Origin: JAWVZU01 sp033722075
Lineage (GTDB): Bacteria > Pseudomonadota > Gammaproteobacteria > Xanthomonadales > SZUA-38
Length of the DNA: 14,626 bases
NCBI GenBank assembly: GCA_033722075.1
Contig: JAWVZU010000070.1
Location: forward strand, 1-14,626
Reading direction: 5' to 3'
The translations under genes and the position numbers were made by a program. Below, one piece after another: positions 1 through 7,364 of this stretch. The notes beneath the pieces were generated by a model, which saw only the letters and a program-made list of their open reading frames with translations, did no database searches and was not told the DNA's origin. The stretch's first letter is position 1. Every line of letters begins with the position of its first letter.

Positions 1-197
1 CGGACGGCGTAGATCACCTTGCCGTCGTCGGTGAGGAGCCCCTCATCGAGCTGCTCGTCCACCTGCTCGCCGTCCACGTATTCGACCTTGCCCTGTTCGA
101 TGGCCGCGTTGAGCGCGTCCAGTCGCTTGGTGTCCAGCACGCCCACCGGCCGCTTGCTGACCGGGCAGCACAATATTTCCAGGAGTTTGTTGTCCAT
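1..197 (-). CDS. Trm112-family (YcaR/UPF0434-like) small protein, 3' end cut by window edge
   Basis: The frame opens at ATG 197 and runs leftward off the window, giving 65 complete codons. The N-terminus MDNKLLEILCCPVSKRPVG and the later GLLTDDGKVIYAV match the Trm112/YcaR family, which are proteins of about 60-70 residues; in eukaryotes and archaea Trm112 activates methyltransferases, and the bacterial role is poorly defined. The usual CPxC zinc motif reads C-C-P-V-S here, so the second metal-binding cysteine is replaced by serine. I chose ATG 197 because family members start right before the LLEIL motif; an in-frame ATG at 203 would add two residues (Met-Arg). Neither start has a clear ribosome binding site. 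It is divergent from purE. The family call is confident; the function is not. Confidence 0.85.
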   Translation of the reverse strand, partial: MDNKLLEILCCPVSKRPVGVLDTKRLDALNAAIEQGKVEYVDGEQVDEQLDEGLLTDDGKVIYAV

Positions 198-292
198 GCG
201 CATGGGTAGCTTGGCGTGGCCCTAATGGTCCCACGGATCGCACTGAAATTACCACACCCGACCATGGGATGGCGGCCCGCATTCCGTGTCCG

Positions 293-321
293 TCGCAAGG
301 CTCCAAATCAGCCGCTACAAT
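293..321 (+). promoter_or_regulatory. Putative purE promoter, -10 TACAAT six bases before ATG
   Basis: TACAAT lies at 316-321, with a weak -35-like TCGCAA at 293-298 (17-bp spacer). The -10 ends 6 nt before the purE ATG, so transcription would start on or next to the start codon. No Shine-Dalgarno sequence lies between, which fits a leaderless transcript. This is inferred from spacing only. Confidence 0.45.
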
Positions 322-327
322 GGCCCG

Positions 328-819
328 ATGAATCCCAGAGTCGGTATCGTAATGGGGTCGGCATCCGATTGGCCGACCATGGAGCACGCAGCATCCATGC
401 TGGAGCAGCTTGGGGTGCCCTTCGAGACCCGGGTGGTCTCGGCGCATCGGACCCCGGACCTCCTGTTCGAATATGCGGATCAGGCCAGGCAGCGGGGCCT
501 GAGTGCGATCATTGCCGGTGCCGGCGGCGCGGCTCACCTGCCCGGAATGCTGGCGGCGAAGACCGATGTGCCGGTCCTCGGCGTGCCGGTGCAGTCCAAG
601 GCATTGAGCGGGTTGGACTCGCTGCTTTCGATCGTGCAGATGCCCAAGGGTATTCCGGTCGCGACCTTTGCCATCGGTGCCGCCGGTGCCGCCAACGCAG
701 CGCTCTTCGCCGCAGCCATGCTGGCCGCGGAGGACGCGGACATCCGCGCGGCACTGAGCCGTTATCGGTCCGACCAGACCCAGGCGGTCCTCGACCGTCC
801 CGATCCAAGGAAATCATGA
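328..819 (+). CDS. purE: N5-carboxyaminoimidazole ribonucleotide mutase PurE
   Basis: The 163-residue product has the usual length of class I PurE. It carries the N-terminal GIVMGSASDW loop (residues 6-15), the SAHRTP active-site motif (38-43, with His40 as the expected catalytic His), and GAGGAAHLPGM (64-74). PurE moves the carboxylate of N5-CAIR to carbon to give CAIR in cytosolic de novo purine synthesis, using the product of PurK encoded directly downstream. An upstream in-frame start at 286 is possible, but ATG 328 gives the family N-terminus and sits just behind a TACAAT box. The stop codon overlaps the purK start by 4 bp, which implies translational coupling. Confidence 0.97.
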   Translation: MNPRVGIVMGSASDWPTMEHAASMLEQLGVPFETRVVSAHRTPDLLFEYADQARQRGLSAIIAGAGGAAHLPGMLAAKTDVPVLGVPVQSKALSGLDSLLSIVQMPKGIPVATFAIGAAGAANAALFAAAMLAAEDADIRAALSRYRSDQTQAVLDRPDPRKS

Positions 820-1946
820 AGATAGGAATTCTCGGAGGGGGCCAGCTGGCCCGCATGATGGCGCTCGCGGGCTATCCGCTGGGGCACGAATTCCTGGTGG
901 TCGATCCGAACGAGGATGCGTGCGCCGGGCAGCTCTGCGAGTTGATCGTCGCCGACTACGACGACCCCGATGCCCTGGATCGGCTTGCCGATGAATGTGG
1001 TGTCGTCACGCTGGACTTCGAAAACGTGCCGGTGGCGGCCGTTGCCCGGCTGGCCGCCAAGGTGCCCGTCAAGCCCGGCGCCAGGGCCCTGGCCGTTGCG
1101 CAGGACCGGCTCAACGAGAAGAACACTTTCACGGAACTGGGCATCCCCTGCCCGGCCTATGCCGCCGTGGACAGCCGTGAGGAGCTGGACAGGGCTGCCG
1201 ATGAAATCGGGCTCCCGGCGGTCCTGAAAACCCGCCGGCTCGGCTATGATGGCAAAGGGCAGGCGGTGATCAAGGAGCCTGCCGACATCGACAGCGCCTG
1301 GTCGGAACTCGGCGGCCAACCCCTGATCCTGGAATCCTTCGTCGCCTTCAAGCGGGAACTATCCATCATTGCCGTCCGGTCGGATGACGAACTGGTGTTC
1401 TACCCCCTGACCGAGAACCGCCACAAGAACGGGATTCTGGTCACCAGTTTTGCGCCGGCCAACGCGCCCAAGGTGGAGGAGCTTGCCCAGCGGCATGCCC
1501 GCAAGCTCATGGAAACGCTCGACTATTATGGCGTCCTGGCAGTCGAGTTCTTCGATTGCGGGGATCACCTGGTCGCGAACGAGATCGCGCCGCGGGTCCA
1601 CAACTCGGGACACTGGACGATCGACGGGGCGGTGACTTCCCAGTTCGAAAACCACCTGCGGGCCATTCTCGGGTGGCCGCTGGGAGCGACCCGCGCCAAG
1701 GGCGCTTCGGCGATGCTGAACTGGATCGGGGCCATGCCGGACCCGGCTACCGGGCTCAAATACCCCGAGGCGCACTGGCACGACTATGGAAAGAAGCCGC
1801 GCGCAGGCCGCAAGGTCGGCCATGTAACGCTCAATGCCAGCAACATCCTCACGTTGCAGACGGAACTTGCGACCTTTGCGATGGCCCTGGGTGAGCAGCT
1901 CAAGGAATGGGGCGCCGATGCGTTCAACACCTCTCGTGCCGACTGA
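816..1946 (+). CDS. purK: N5-carboxyaminoimidazole ribonucleotide synthase PurK
   Basis: A 376-residue ATP-grasp enzyme that converts AIR, ATP and bicarbonate to N5-CAIR, the substrate of PurE. Residues 1-23 give the N-terminal GILGGGQLARMM nucleotide-fold motif. KTRRLGYDGKGQ (138-149) is the ATP-grasp glycine-rich loop. NEIAPRVHNSGHWTIDG (255-271) carries the metal and phosphate ligands typical of PurK. The start ATG 816 shares ATGA with the purE stop and has AAGG about 5 bp upstream inside purE. The reading frame is open further left to 216, but that part lies across purE and is not coding. A full-length gene with no anomalies. Confidence 0.97.
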   Translation: MKIGILGGGQLARMMALAGYPLGHEFLVVDPNEDACAGQLCELIVADYDDPDALDRLADECGVVTLDFENVPVAAVARLAAKVPVKPGARALAVAQDRLNEKNTFTELGIPCPAYAAVDSREELDRAADEIGLPAVLKTRRLGYDGKGQAVIKEPADIDSAWSELGGQPLILESFVAFKRELSIIAVRSDDELVFYPLTENRHKNGILVTSFAPANAPKVEELAQRHARKLMETLDYYGVLAVEFFDCGDHLVANEIAPRVHNSGHWTIDGAVTSQFENHLRAILGWPLGATRAKGASAMLNWIGAMPDPATGLKYPEAHWHDYGKKPRAGRKVGHVTLNASNILTLQTELATFAMALGEQLKEWGADAFNTSRAD

Positions 1947-2012
1947 TCGACCCGGGCGGGCCAGCGCAGGCAGAAACTTGCGCCGCGGTTGCTCAGGCCC
2001 CACGTCTGCCTG

Positions 2013-2420
2013 ATGAACTGGCTATTGCGCCACCTGGACAGCGTCGCCATGGGCATCTCCGGCCTGTGCCTGGTGCAGTGTCTGGCGACGCCGCTGCTGC
2101 TCATCTTCCTGCCGGTGATCGGCGGCAGCGTTCTTCATGGCGAACAGTTCCATCGGGTCCTGGTGTTCGTGATTCTGCCGACCAGCGTGGTCGCCTTCGT
2201 GATGGGCTGCTGGCAGCATCGGCGCTGGGGCGTGCTGGTGCCTGCGTCGATCGGGCTGGCCATGATCATCACTGCGGCAGTGCTCGGCTACGAGCGGCTG
2301 GGCATGACCTGGGAGACGATCATCACCCTGATCGGCACCCTTTTCCTGGCCTGGGCACACCTGCAGAACTACCGGCTGTGCCGCGACCCCGCCATCTGCC
2401 CCGATCATTCGGAGTCCTGA
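2013..2420 (+). CDS. MerC-domain small integral membrane protein
   Basis: The predicted 135-residue protein has about four hydrophobic segments (roughly residues 10-37, 46-66, 74-92 and 98-115). The sequence GLCLVQCLATP (17-27), the following P-rich helix end, EQFHR (about 44-48), WQHRRWG and the C-terminal AHLQNYRLC fit the MerC-domain family. The cysteine pair Cys19/Cys23 in the first helix and Cys123/Cys129 at the C-terminus could bind a soft or transition metal. Classical MerC imports Hg(II), but no merA, merT, merP or merR is present, so mercury resistance is not supported. Many relatives read L-C-x-x-H-C here (family recollection); this one has Gln22. ATG 2013 puts the start just before the first helix; a TTG at 1989 is an alternative. 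It lies 66 bp behind purK and may be co-transcribed. Confidence 0.8.
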   Translation: MNWLLRHLDSVAMGISGLCLVQCLATPLLLIFLPVIGGSVLHGEQFHRVLVFVILPTSVVAFVMGCWQHRRWGVLVPASIGLAMIITAAVLGYERLGMTWETIITLIGTLFLAWAHLQNYRLCRDPAICPDHSES

Positions 2421-2453
2421 CGTTCCTGGATGGCCTCAAGCAAGAGCGGGAAA

Positions 2454-2478
2454 CATGAAAACCATGAAATGCATGAAA
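2454..2478 (+). repeat. Three CATGAAA heptamers at exact 9-bp period
   Basis: CATGAAA begins at 2454, 2463 and 2472, followed by a run ending GGG. The array occurs in inverted form as TTTCATG at 2800, 2809 and 2818, again with a 9-bp period and next to CCC. Together they look like the left and right arms of a repeat cluster between the MerC gene and the receptor gene. Function unknown. Confidence 0.75.
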
Positions 2479-2670
2479 AAGGGAATAACTTCAACGCATA
2501 AGTGGTAGAGGCGGGAACAGCGTCGCCAGCGTTGACGCTACGCCCGGAAAACAGCTCGCAAAGCCACTGCCCGTCCCCCAAGAAACTTCATGTCTTCAAA
2601 AGATCCTTCAAGGCTTCATGGTGACGACTCTAGTCCGCAAAGCGCGCTGCTCAGCGCCATGGTTCCGGTT

Positions 2671-3016
2671 GTAATGCGCGTCAGCGCCCGCCAAAGAAGC
2701 CCTGGATCCCCGGGTCGGCTCACCGCCCGAGGATGACGGACTCGGAAGGCGCCGCAGGCTGTCGCTTCGGCATGCCGGATTAGGCGGGAATTCAGGCCCT
2801 TTCATGATTTTCATGGCTTTCATGGTTCCTGCTTTAACGCGCCTCAGCGCCCTCGAGAAAGCCCTGGATCCCGGGTCGGCTCACCGCCCGAGGATGACGG
2901 ACTCGGAAGGCGCCGCAGGCTGTCGCTTCGGCATGCCGGATTAGGCGGGAATTCAGGTCCCCTTTTTCCTTTCTCCATGCCTTCGTCCCTTCCCTTCATG
3001 CCTTCACGGTTACTGC
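2671..3016. repeat. Two tandem composite intergenic repeat units
   Basis: Read on the minus strand, each unit starts GCAGKAACC, passes through a TTTCATG-type tract (CATGAAA on this strand), then GGG-CCTGAATTCCCGCC and a conserved block, and ends with a G-C rich tail near GCGCTGA. Unit 1 is about 3016-2833 and unit 2 about 2832-2671. The conserved block is 2861-2957 (97 bp) in one and 2699-2796 (98 bp) in the other; I see a single extra C as the only difference. Block ends are imperfectly inverted (CCTGGATCCC against GGAATTCAGG). A third degenerate tract (2586-2621) may be the remains of another unit. The cluster starts 2 bp after the receptor stop codon. No open frame of credible coding character was seen in 2421-3017. 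Confidence 0.9.
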
Positions 3017-3017
3017 T

Positions 3018-5033
3018 CTAACCGTCGTAGGCGAGGCTGACCAGCCAGGTGCGGCCCTGGCCGGGGAAGTAGCGGTAGTTGCCAAAGGCGAAGTCGGCCC
3101 GCTCGGCGTAGCGCGTATTGAAGAGATTTTCCAGGCGCAGCTCGATGGACCAGGCCTCGAACGGCCGCCGCCAGCTGAGATGGAACAGGTCATGGCCTTC
3201 GTAGCGGTGTTCATTGGCGGCATCGACGAAATAGTCGCCCTGGTGGATCCACTCGACCGTTCCGCGACCGCCAAGAAGACCAAGACGGGTGGCGGCGACG
3301 CGCCCGAGGCGATCGGGCGCCGTATCGACCTCGTTGCCACTCTGGATCGACTCGCCAAGCGCGGCGTCGCGTGAGAAGGCGTAGCTGTGGTCAGCCAGCG
3401 TTGCCGTGGCCTGCACTTTCCACAGGTCACCGGGCCGCCAGGCCAGCGACGCCTCGACGCCCGCGTGCCGCGTCGCGCCGTCGGACACGTTGAAGCCGTC
3501 CGCGTCCCGGAAGATGAAGTTGTCCTTCTTCATGTAGAAGAGGGCGAGCGACCCGTCGAGCGTGCCTTGCGAGAACTTGTAGCCGACCTCGGCGGCGTCG
3601 AGGATCTCGCTGTCCAGGTCGGCGACGTCCTGGCCACGCTGGAGCCGGTACAGCTCCGTGGCCTGCGGCGCGCGAAACCCTCTCGCCAGCCGGACATAGG
3701 CGCGACTGCCATCGTCGAAGTGCCGGCTCAGGCTGAACTTCGGGGCGATCTCCGAGAAATCGTCGTCGCGATCGCCGGGACGGTTGTAGAGGCAGCCCCC
3801 GAAGCCGCAGGCCGTTCCGTCCTCGCGCAGGTTGCCGTCGGCGAGCCGGTTGTCGTAACTGTAGTCGGTCCGCTCGGCTCGAAGGCCCGCGGCCACCGTC
3901 CAGGCGGGCACCGGGTTCCATAGGAGTTCCCCGTAGATGGCCTGGGTCAGCGCATCCACCTGGTAATCGTAATGGGCGCCGGCGGGGCGCGTTGCGATCA
4001 GAAACGGAGAGCCGTCCTCCACTGGTCCGTCCTGGGTCTGCCTCAGAAAGCCGTCCGCATGGTCGAGGTCAAGCCCGGCGGTCAACTCCAGGGTGTCGAA
4101 CTGGCGTCGCGCGAGCAGTTGCACACCGAAGCTGTCCTGTCCGTTTTCTTCCAGCGGCTTGCCGGGGAGAAAGTGCTGCAGGAATTCCATCCGGTTGGAT
4201 CGGGCAAAGGGCGTGAGTTCGAAGGACCAGTCGCCATGGTCCCAGGTCCAGCGGCTGGCTGCGCGGAAGGCGCGATTGTCCCGGTAGGCCTCAGGATTCA
4301 GGTTGGCCCGGCGCAGTTCGGGATCCCGGTAGCTTTCGAAACCCAGGATGAAACCGGCGGTCTCCTGGTTGAGGTTGGTCGCCGAAAACCAGTTTTCCAC
4401 GCTCGCACCGCGCCAGCTGAAGTCGTAGCGGGCATACAGCTTCTGCTGGTCGTAACCTTCGAGCGCGCGGAAGCTTCCTGAACTGGTTCCGACGGCGGAC
4501 ACCACCCACTGGTCGCCGCCCAGTTCTACGTGGCCGGTGACCAGATCGTGTTCGCCGATGTCGAGTCGCAGCTGACGCGAGTGGCCGGGACCCGGCATGC
4601 GGGCGTTGATGGCGCCGTGCAGCGCGTTCGAGCCGTGCAGGGCACTTCCTGGGCCCAGCAGGACGTCGTGCGCTTCCGCACGTTCCCAGATGAGTTCGAA
4701 CAGGTTGTTGACGTTGCAGAAGCCCGGTGGCCGGACCGGTATCCCGTTCTCCAGGTAGAGAAACGCGCCGCAGGCGCCGGCACCGGTCAGCACCGGCGAG
4801 CGCAGGGCGGTCAGGTGCTCCTGTCCGCTGCCGCGACTGATCCAGCCCCCGGGGGCGGCGCTGAAGATCTCATTCGGATGGGTGGCGGCAGGTTGCTCGG
4901 AAATCGCATGAACGCTGGCGGGCAGATCGACACTGCGGTCCGTGCGGCGGGAAACGACCGTGACGACCTCGATCTCCTGCGGCTCGTCCGGGACCGCGCC
5001 CACGGAATACATGGTCCATAGCAGCATCCACAT
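3018..5033 (-). CDS. TonB-dependent outer-membrane receptor
   Basis: A 671-residue outer-membrane active transporter. A TonB-box-like stretch EIEVVTVV (20-27) is followed by the plug domain (about 30-150), with LYLENGIPVRPPGF (92-105) and LLGPGSALHGSNALHGAIN (125-143). The rest is the 22-strand barrel, ending in NLFNTRYAE and RYFPGQGRTW before the last strand. Plug cysteines Cys88 and Cys106 and a barrel pair Cys409/Cys414 (C-GFGG-C) look set to form disulfides. The substrate cannot be read from the sequence; iron complexes, cobalamin, other metals or glycans are all possible. The signal peptide is odd: MWMLLWTMYSVGAVP has no basic residue, and an in-frame TGA lies shortly upstream of ATG 5033, so no longer version exists in this frame. 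AGGAG lies about 12 nt upstream. It is divergent from the thioesterase gene. Confidence 0.93.
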   Translation of the reverse strand: MWMLLWTMYSVGAVPDEPQEIEVVTVVSRRTDRSVDLPASVHAISEQPAATHPNEIFSAAPGGWISRGSGQEHLTALRSPVLTGAGACGAFLYLENGIPVRPPGFCNVNNLFELIWERAEAHDVLLGPGSALHGSNALHGAINARMPGPGHSRQLRLDIGEHDLVTGHVELGGDQWVVSAVGTSSGSFRALEGYDQQKLYARYDFSWRGASVENWFSATNLNQETAGFILGFESYRDPELRRANLNPEAYRDNRAFRAASRWTWDHGDWSFELTPFARSNRMEFLQHFLPGKPLEENGQDSFGVQLLARRQFDTLELTAGLDLDHADGFLRQTQDGPVEDGSPFLIATRPAGAHYDYQVDALTQAIYGELLWNPVPAWTVAAGLRAERTDYSYDNRLADGNLREDGTACGFGGCLYNRPGDRDDDFSEIAPKFSLSRHFDDGSRAYVRLARGFRAPQATELYRLQRGQDVADLDSEILDAAEVGYKFSQGTLDGSLALFYMKKDNFIFRDADGFNVSDGATRHAGVEASLAWRPGDLWKVQATATLADHSYAFSRDAALGESIQSGNEVDTAPDRLGRVAATRLGLLGGRGTVEWIHQGDYFVDAANEHRYEGHDLFHLSWRRPFEAWSIELRLENLFNTRYAERADFAFGNYRYFPGQGRTWLVSLAYDG

Positions 5034-5078
5034 GTCGGTTCGGATCTCCTGTGTTCAATCCGGGTTGGCTTAATCTTG

Positions 5079-5084
5079 TATAAT
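5079..5084 (+). promoter_or_regulatory. Putative -10 box TATAAT for thioesterase-peptidase operon
   Basis: A perfect TATAAT lies 13 nt before ATG 5098 in the 64-bp gap divergent from the receptor gene. No good -35 is visible at 16-18 bp; TTCAAT at 5054-5059 would need a 19-bp spacer. The expected start near 5091 leaves a leader of about 7 nt to ATG 5098, or 19 nt to ATG 5110. Confidence 0.5.
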
Positions 5085-5097
5085 CCGCGGCCCGTTC

Positions 5098-5517
5098 ATG
5101 GACCAGACGATGGCCTCGCAAAGTCAATTCCAGCAACGCATCGACGCTTCGCAAACGTCCATCACCAAGATGGTGTTTCCGAACACCACCAACAACTACT
5201 CGACCCTCTTCGGCGGCACGCTGATGGAATGGATGGACGAGATCGGGTTCATCGTCGCCACCCGATTCTCGAGACAGAAGATGGTGACCGTGTCCATGGA
5301 TCGGATCGATTTCAAGAAGCCCATTCCGGCCGGTCACATGGTGGAACTCAACGGACGGGTCTCGAAGATCGGCAATACCAGCCTCGAGGTCGAGGTCGAG
5401 GTGTTCAAGGAGACGATGTACGACACCCGGCGTGAACTCGCGGTGACCGGTCACCTGACTTTCGTGGCCGTCGACGACGATCAGAAGCCGACCCCGTTGT
5501 CCGTCCACTCGGGATGA
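5098..5517 (+). CDS. Hotdog-fold acyl-CoA thioesterase (YciA/BACH type)
   Basis: A 139-residue single hotdog domain that would hydrolyse acyl-CoA to free acid and CoA in the cytosol. The family motif is clear: VFPNTTNNYSTLFGGTLMEW (26-45) followed by MDE (46-48), where Asn and Asp residues form the active site in this fold. VTVSMDRIDFKKPIPAG (63-79) and VSKIGNTSLEVEVEVF (88-103) are the next conserved strands. Two starts are possible: ATG 5098 with a leader of about 7 nt, or ATG 5110 (MASQSQ), which better fits a normal leader; both precede the domain. The stop overlaps the peptidase start by 4 bp (ATGA), so the two are translationally coupled, although a biochemical link is not obvious. Chain-length preference cannot be told. 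Confidence 0.92.
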   Translation: MDQTMASQSQFQQRIDASQTSITKMVFPNTTNNYSTLFGGTLMEWMDEIGFIVATRFSRQKMVTVSMDRIDFKKPIPAGHMVELNGRVSKIGNTSLEVEVEVFKETMYDTRRELAVTGHLTFVAVDDDQKPTPLSVHSG

Positions 5518-7316
5518 CTCGCGCGCTGGTTCTCCTGCTGCTGCTTGGCCAGCCTGCTTCGCCGCAGGCTGCCGATCTGCCTTCCTGGCTGATCGATCCG
5601 CCTCGACGGAATGTTTCTCTGGACGACGACGCTGAACGGATGGCATGGAGTCGTGGGCCGATTGTGGAGGTCGCCTCACTCGAATCAACGGCCGATCCGG
5701 CCCGCCATGAGCTCCCCGGTCATGTCGAGGCGCTTCGCTGGGTCGACGATCGGCTGCTGGTGCACTCGTCTTCCGTCGGGGAGGAACGCCTCGACCTGGT
5801 CCATCCGGAGAGCGGAAAGACCCGAGCGCTTGCGGCCGTGACCGCAGAAGATCGCCTTCGGCTGCGCATCGTGGACGTGCGGGACAGACGGATCCTTTTC
5901 GCGAGCGACCAGCGGCGGCGATACGAACCGGACCTCTATGCTGCAGAATTGCCCGATCTGCATGTCGAGATGGTCGAGCGGAATCCGGGCTGGGTGTGGA
6001 GCTGGCGAACCGACCAGCGCGGCGAGGTGCGGATGGCGCAACGCTGGCGGCCTTCCGGATCCGGCATCCGTTATGACTGGCTGCTGCGTCGCGGTGGACT
6101 GTGGCAGACCGTCGGCGGTTTCGACCTGGGTGACGACGAGGAGCAAGTGCTGCGGATCACGGACCGCGGCCTGCTGCTCGCCCAATTCGTGGACTCGAGA
6201 TCGGTGCTGCGCTGGTTCGACCCGCTGAGTCGCCAGTATGGCGAACCCGTATGGGAAGGCGAGTCGCGTATTCTCGGTGTCGTCGATGCGCTGGACGGTC
6301 CACCGGGACTGATCGCACTCGAGGCCGAGAGGCCGAAAACGCTTTCCCTCAGCGGCCTCTGGCCCGACCGGCTGGCGCGCCTGGAAAAGGATTTTCCCGG
6401 CTACACGCCGGTACTCGTCGACCGTGCTCCGGGTGATCGGACCCTGCTCTGGAAGCTCTACAGCGACCGTGATCCGGGCCGCTATGTCCTGCAGGCCGAT
6501 ACCGGAGAGGCCTCGGCCGTGCTGCACGAGGCCGATGCGATCGACCCTGCCCGCAGCCGACCCGTCCAGACATTTTCCTTTACTTCCCGGGATGGCCTCG
6601 AGCTGAGCGGCTATGTTACCGGGGCGACTGAGGGTAAAGCGCGGCCCGGCGTGATTCTGGTGCATGGTGGCCCATGGGCCCGGGATTCCTGGGGCTTCCA
6701 CCCCGAGGCGCAGTACCTGGCGGGACAGGGCTATGCCGTGATCCAGGTCAATTTTCGCGGGAGCCGCGGTCTCGGTTCGGACCTCCTGCGCGCGGGTCGC
6801 CGGGAATGGGGCAGGGCGATGCAGACCGACCTGGTGGACGCCGCAGACGCCGCGGTCGAGGCGGGTTGGGTGGATCCCGACCGGATCTGCATCATGGGTG
6901 CAAGCTATGGCGGTTATGCGGCCCTGATGGGCGTATTGCAGCATCCGGAAACATTCCGGTGCGCGATCAGTCGCGCCCCGGTGACCGACCTTCCGGGCTA
7001 CGTAGAGGCGATCCGTTCTTCCAACAATCGGCGGGGCTATCTCGAATGGCGAGAGATGGTCGGCGCGGACGCCCGGCTCAGGGCGGTCTCACCGTATACC
7101 CTTGCCGCGGGACTGGAGCGCCCGGTTCTGATCGCCCACGGAAAGCATGACCGTGTGGTGCCGCTAGCGCACAGCAGGCGATTTGCCGAGGCGACGGACC
7201 TGGCCGATCTCCTTGTCCTCGATGCGCGCCATCGCATGCTGGACGGCGAGAGCCGCCGCACCTTCTATGCCGCAGTGACCGAATTTCTTTCCGGTCAACT
7301 CGATCGCGCCGAGTAG
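5514..7316 (+). CDS. Secreted S9-family (prolyl oligopeptidase-like) serine peptidase
   Basis: A 600-residue protein with a signal peptide (MTRALVLLLLLGQPASPQA, cleavage near residue 19-20), so periplasmic or exported. Residues about 40-360 look like the beta-propeller that gates access in this family; about 370-600 form the alpha/beta-hydrolase domain. HGGPW (384-388) supplies the oxyanion region, and GASYGG holds the nucleophile Ser464. Asp546 (GKHDRVVP) and His573 (DARHRML) complete the triad with the usual order and spacing. It probably cleaves short peptides, including after proline or as a dipeptidyl or acylaminoacyl peptidase; the subfamily is not resolved. The start overlaps the thioesterase stop. 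A 48-bp gap separates it from trpS. Confidence 0.93.
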   Translation: MTRALVLLLLLGQPASPQAADLPSWLIDPPRRNVSLDDDAERMAWSRGPIVEVASLESTADPARHELPGHVEALRWVDDRLLVHSSSVGEERLDLVHPESGKTRALAAVTAEDRLRLRIVDVRDRRILFASDQRRRYEPDLYAAELPDLHVEMVERNPGWVWSWRTDQRGEVRMAQRWRPSGSGIRYDWLLRRGGLWQTVGGFDLGDDEEQVLRITDRGLLLAQFVDSRSVLRWFDPLSRQYGEPVWEGESRILGVVDALDGPPGLIALEAERPKTLSLSGLWPDRLARLEKDFPGYTPVLVDRAPGDRTLLWKLYSDRDPGRYVLQADTGEASAVLHEADAIDPARSRPVQTFSFTSRDGLELSGYVTGATEGKARPGVILVHGGPWARDSWGFHPEAQYLAGQGYAVIQVNFRGSRGLGSDLLRAGRREWGRAMQTDLVDAADAAVEAGWVDPDRICIMGASYGGYAALMGVLQHPETFRCAISRAPVTDLPGYVEAIRSSNNRRGYLEWREMVGADARLRAVSPYTLAAGLERPVLIAHGKHDRVVPLAHSRRFAEATDLADLLVLDARHRMLDGESRRTFYAAVTEFLSGQLDRAE

Positions 7317-7322
7317 CCGGAG

Positions 7323-7354
7323 GCCTGCTACAATCCTGCGTTTTTTCAGCAGGC
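7323..7354 (+). promoter_or_regulatory. trpS promoter with flanking perfect inverted repeat
   Basis: TGCTACAAT (7326-7334) is an extended -10 box (TG-n-TACAAT). GCCTGCT (7323-7329) and AGCAGGC (7348-7354) are perfect inverted 7-mers around it. The expected transcription start near 7341 lies between the arms, so they would act as a DNA operator for initiating polymerase. In read-through mRNA from the peptidase gene they could pair as an 18-nt-loop hairpin. No -35 box is convincing. Confidence 0.45.
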
Positions 7355-7364
7355 AATCCATCCG

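Noticed and set aside
216..815. Upstream extension of the purK frame to 216
   Set aside because: It overlaps purE in another frame and reads as Arg/Gly-rich nonsense; the PurK N-terminus starts cleanly at 816.
2519..2539. Hairpin AGCGTC/GACGCT after the MerC gene as a terminator
   Set aside because: The stem is only 6 bp with a 9-nt loop and no T run; too weak to call.
2608..2823. A 71-codon minus-strand frame in the repeat region
   Set aside because: It is made of the repeat block and CATGAAA tract with no independent coding signal.
5685..6944. A 419-codon minus-strand frame opposite the S9 peptidase, and similar long frames opposite trpS and the receptor
   Set aside because: No domain-like text was found, and each is antisense to a gene with full catalytic motifs.
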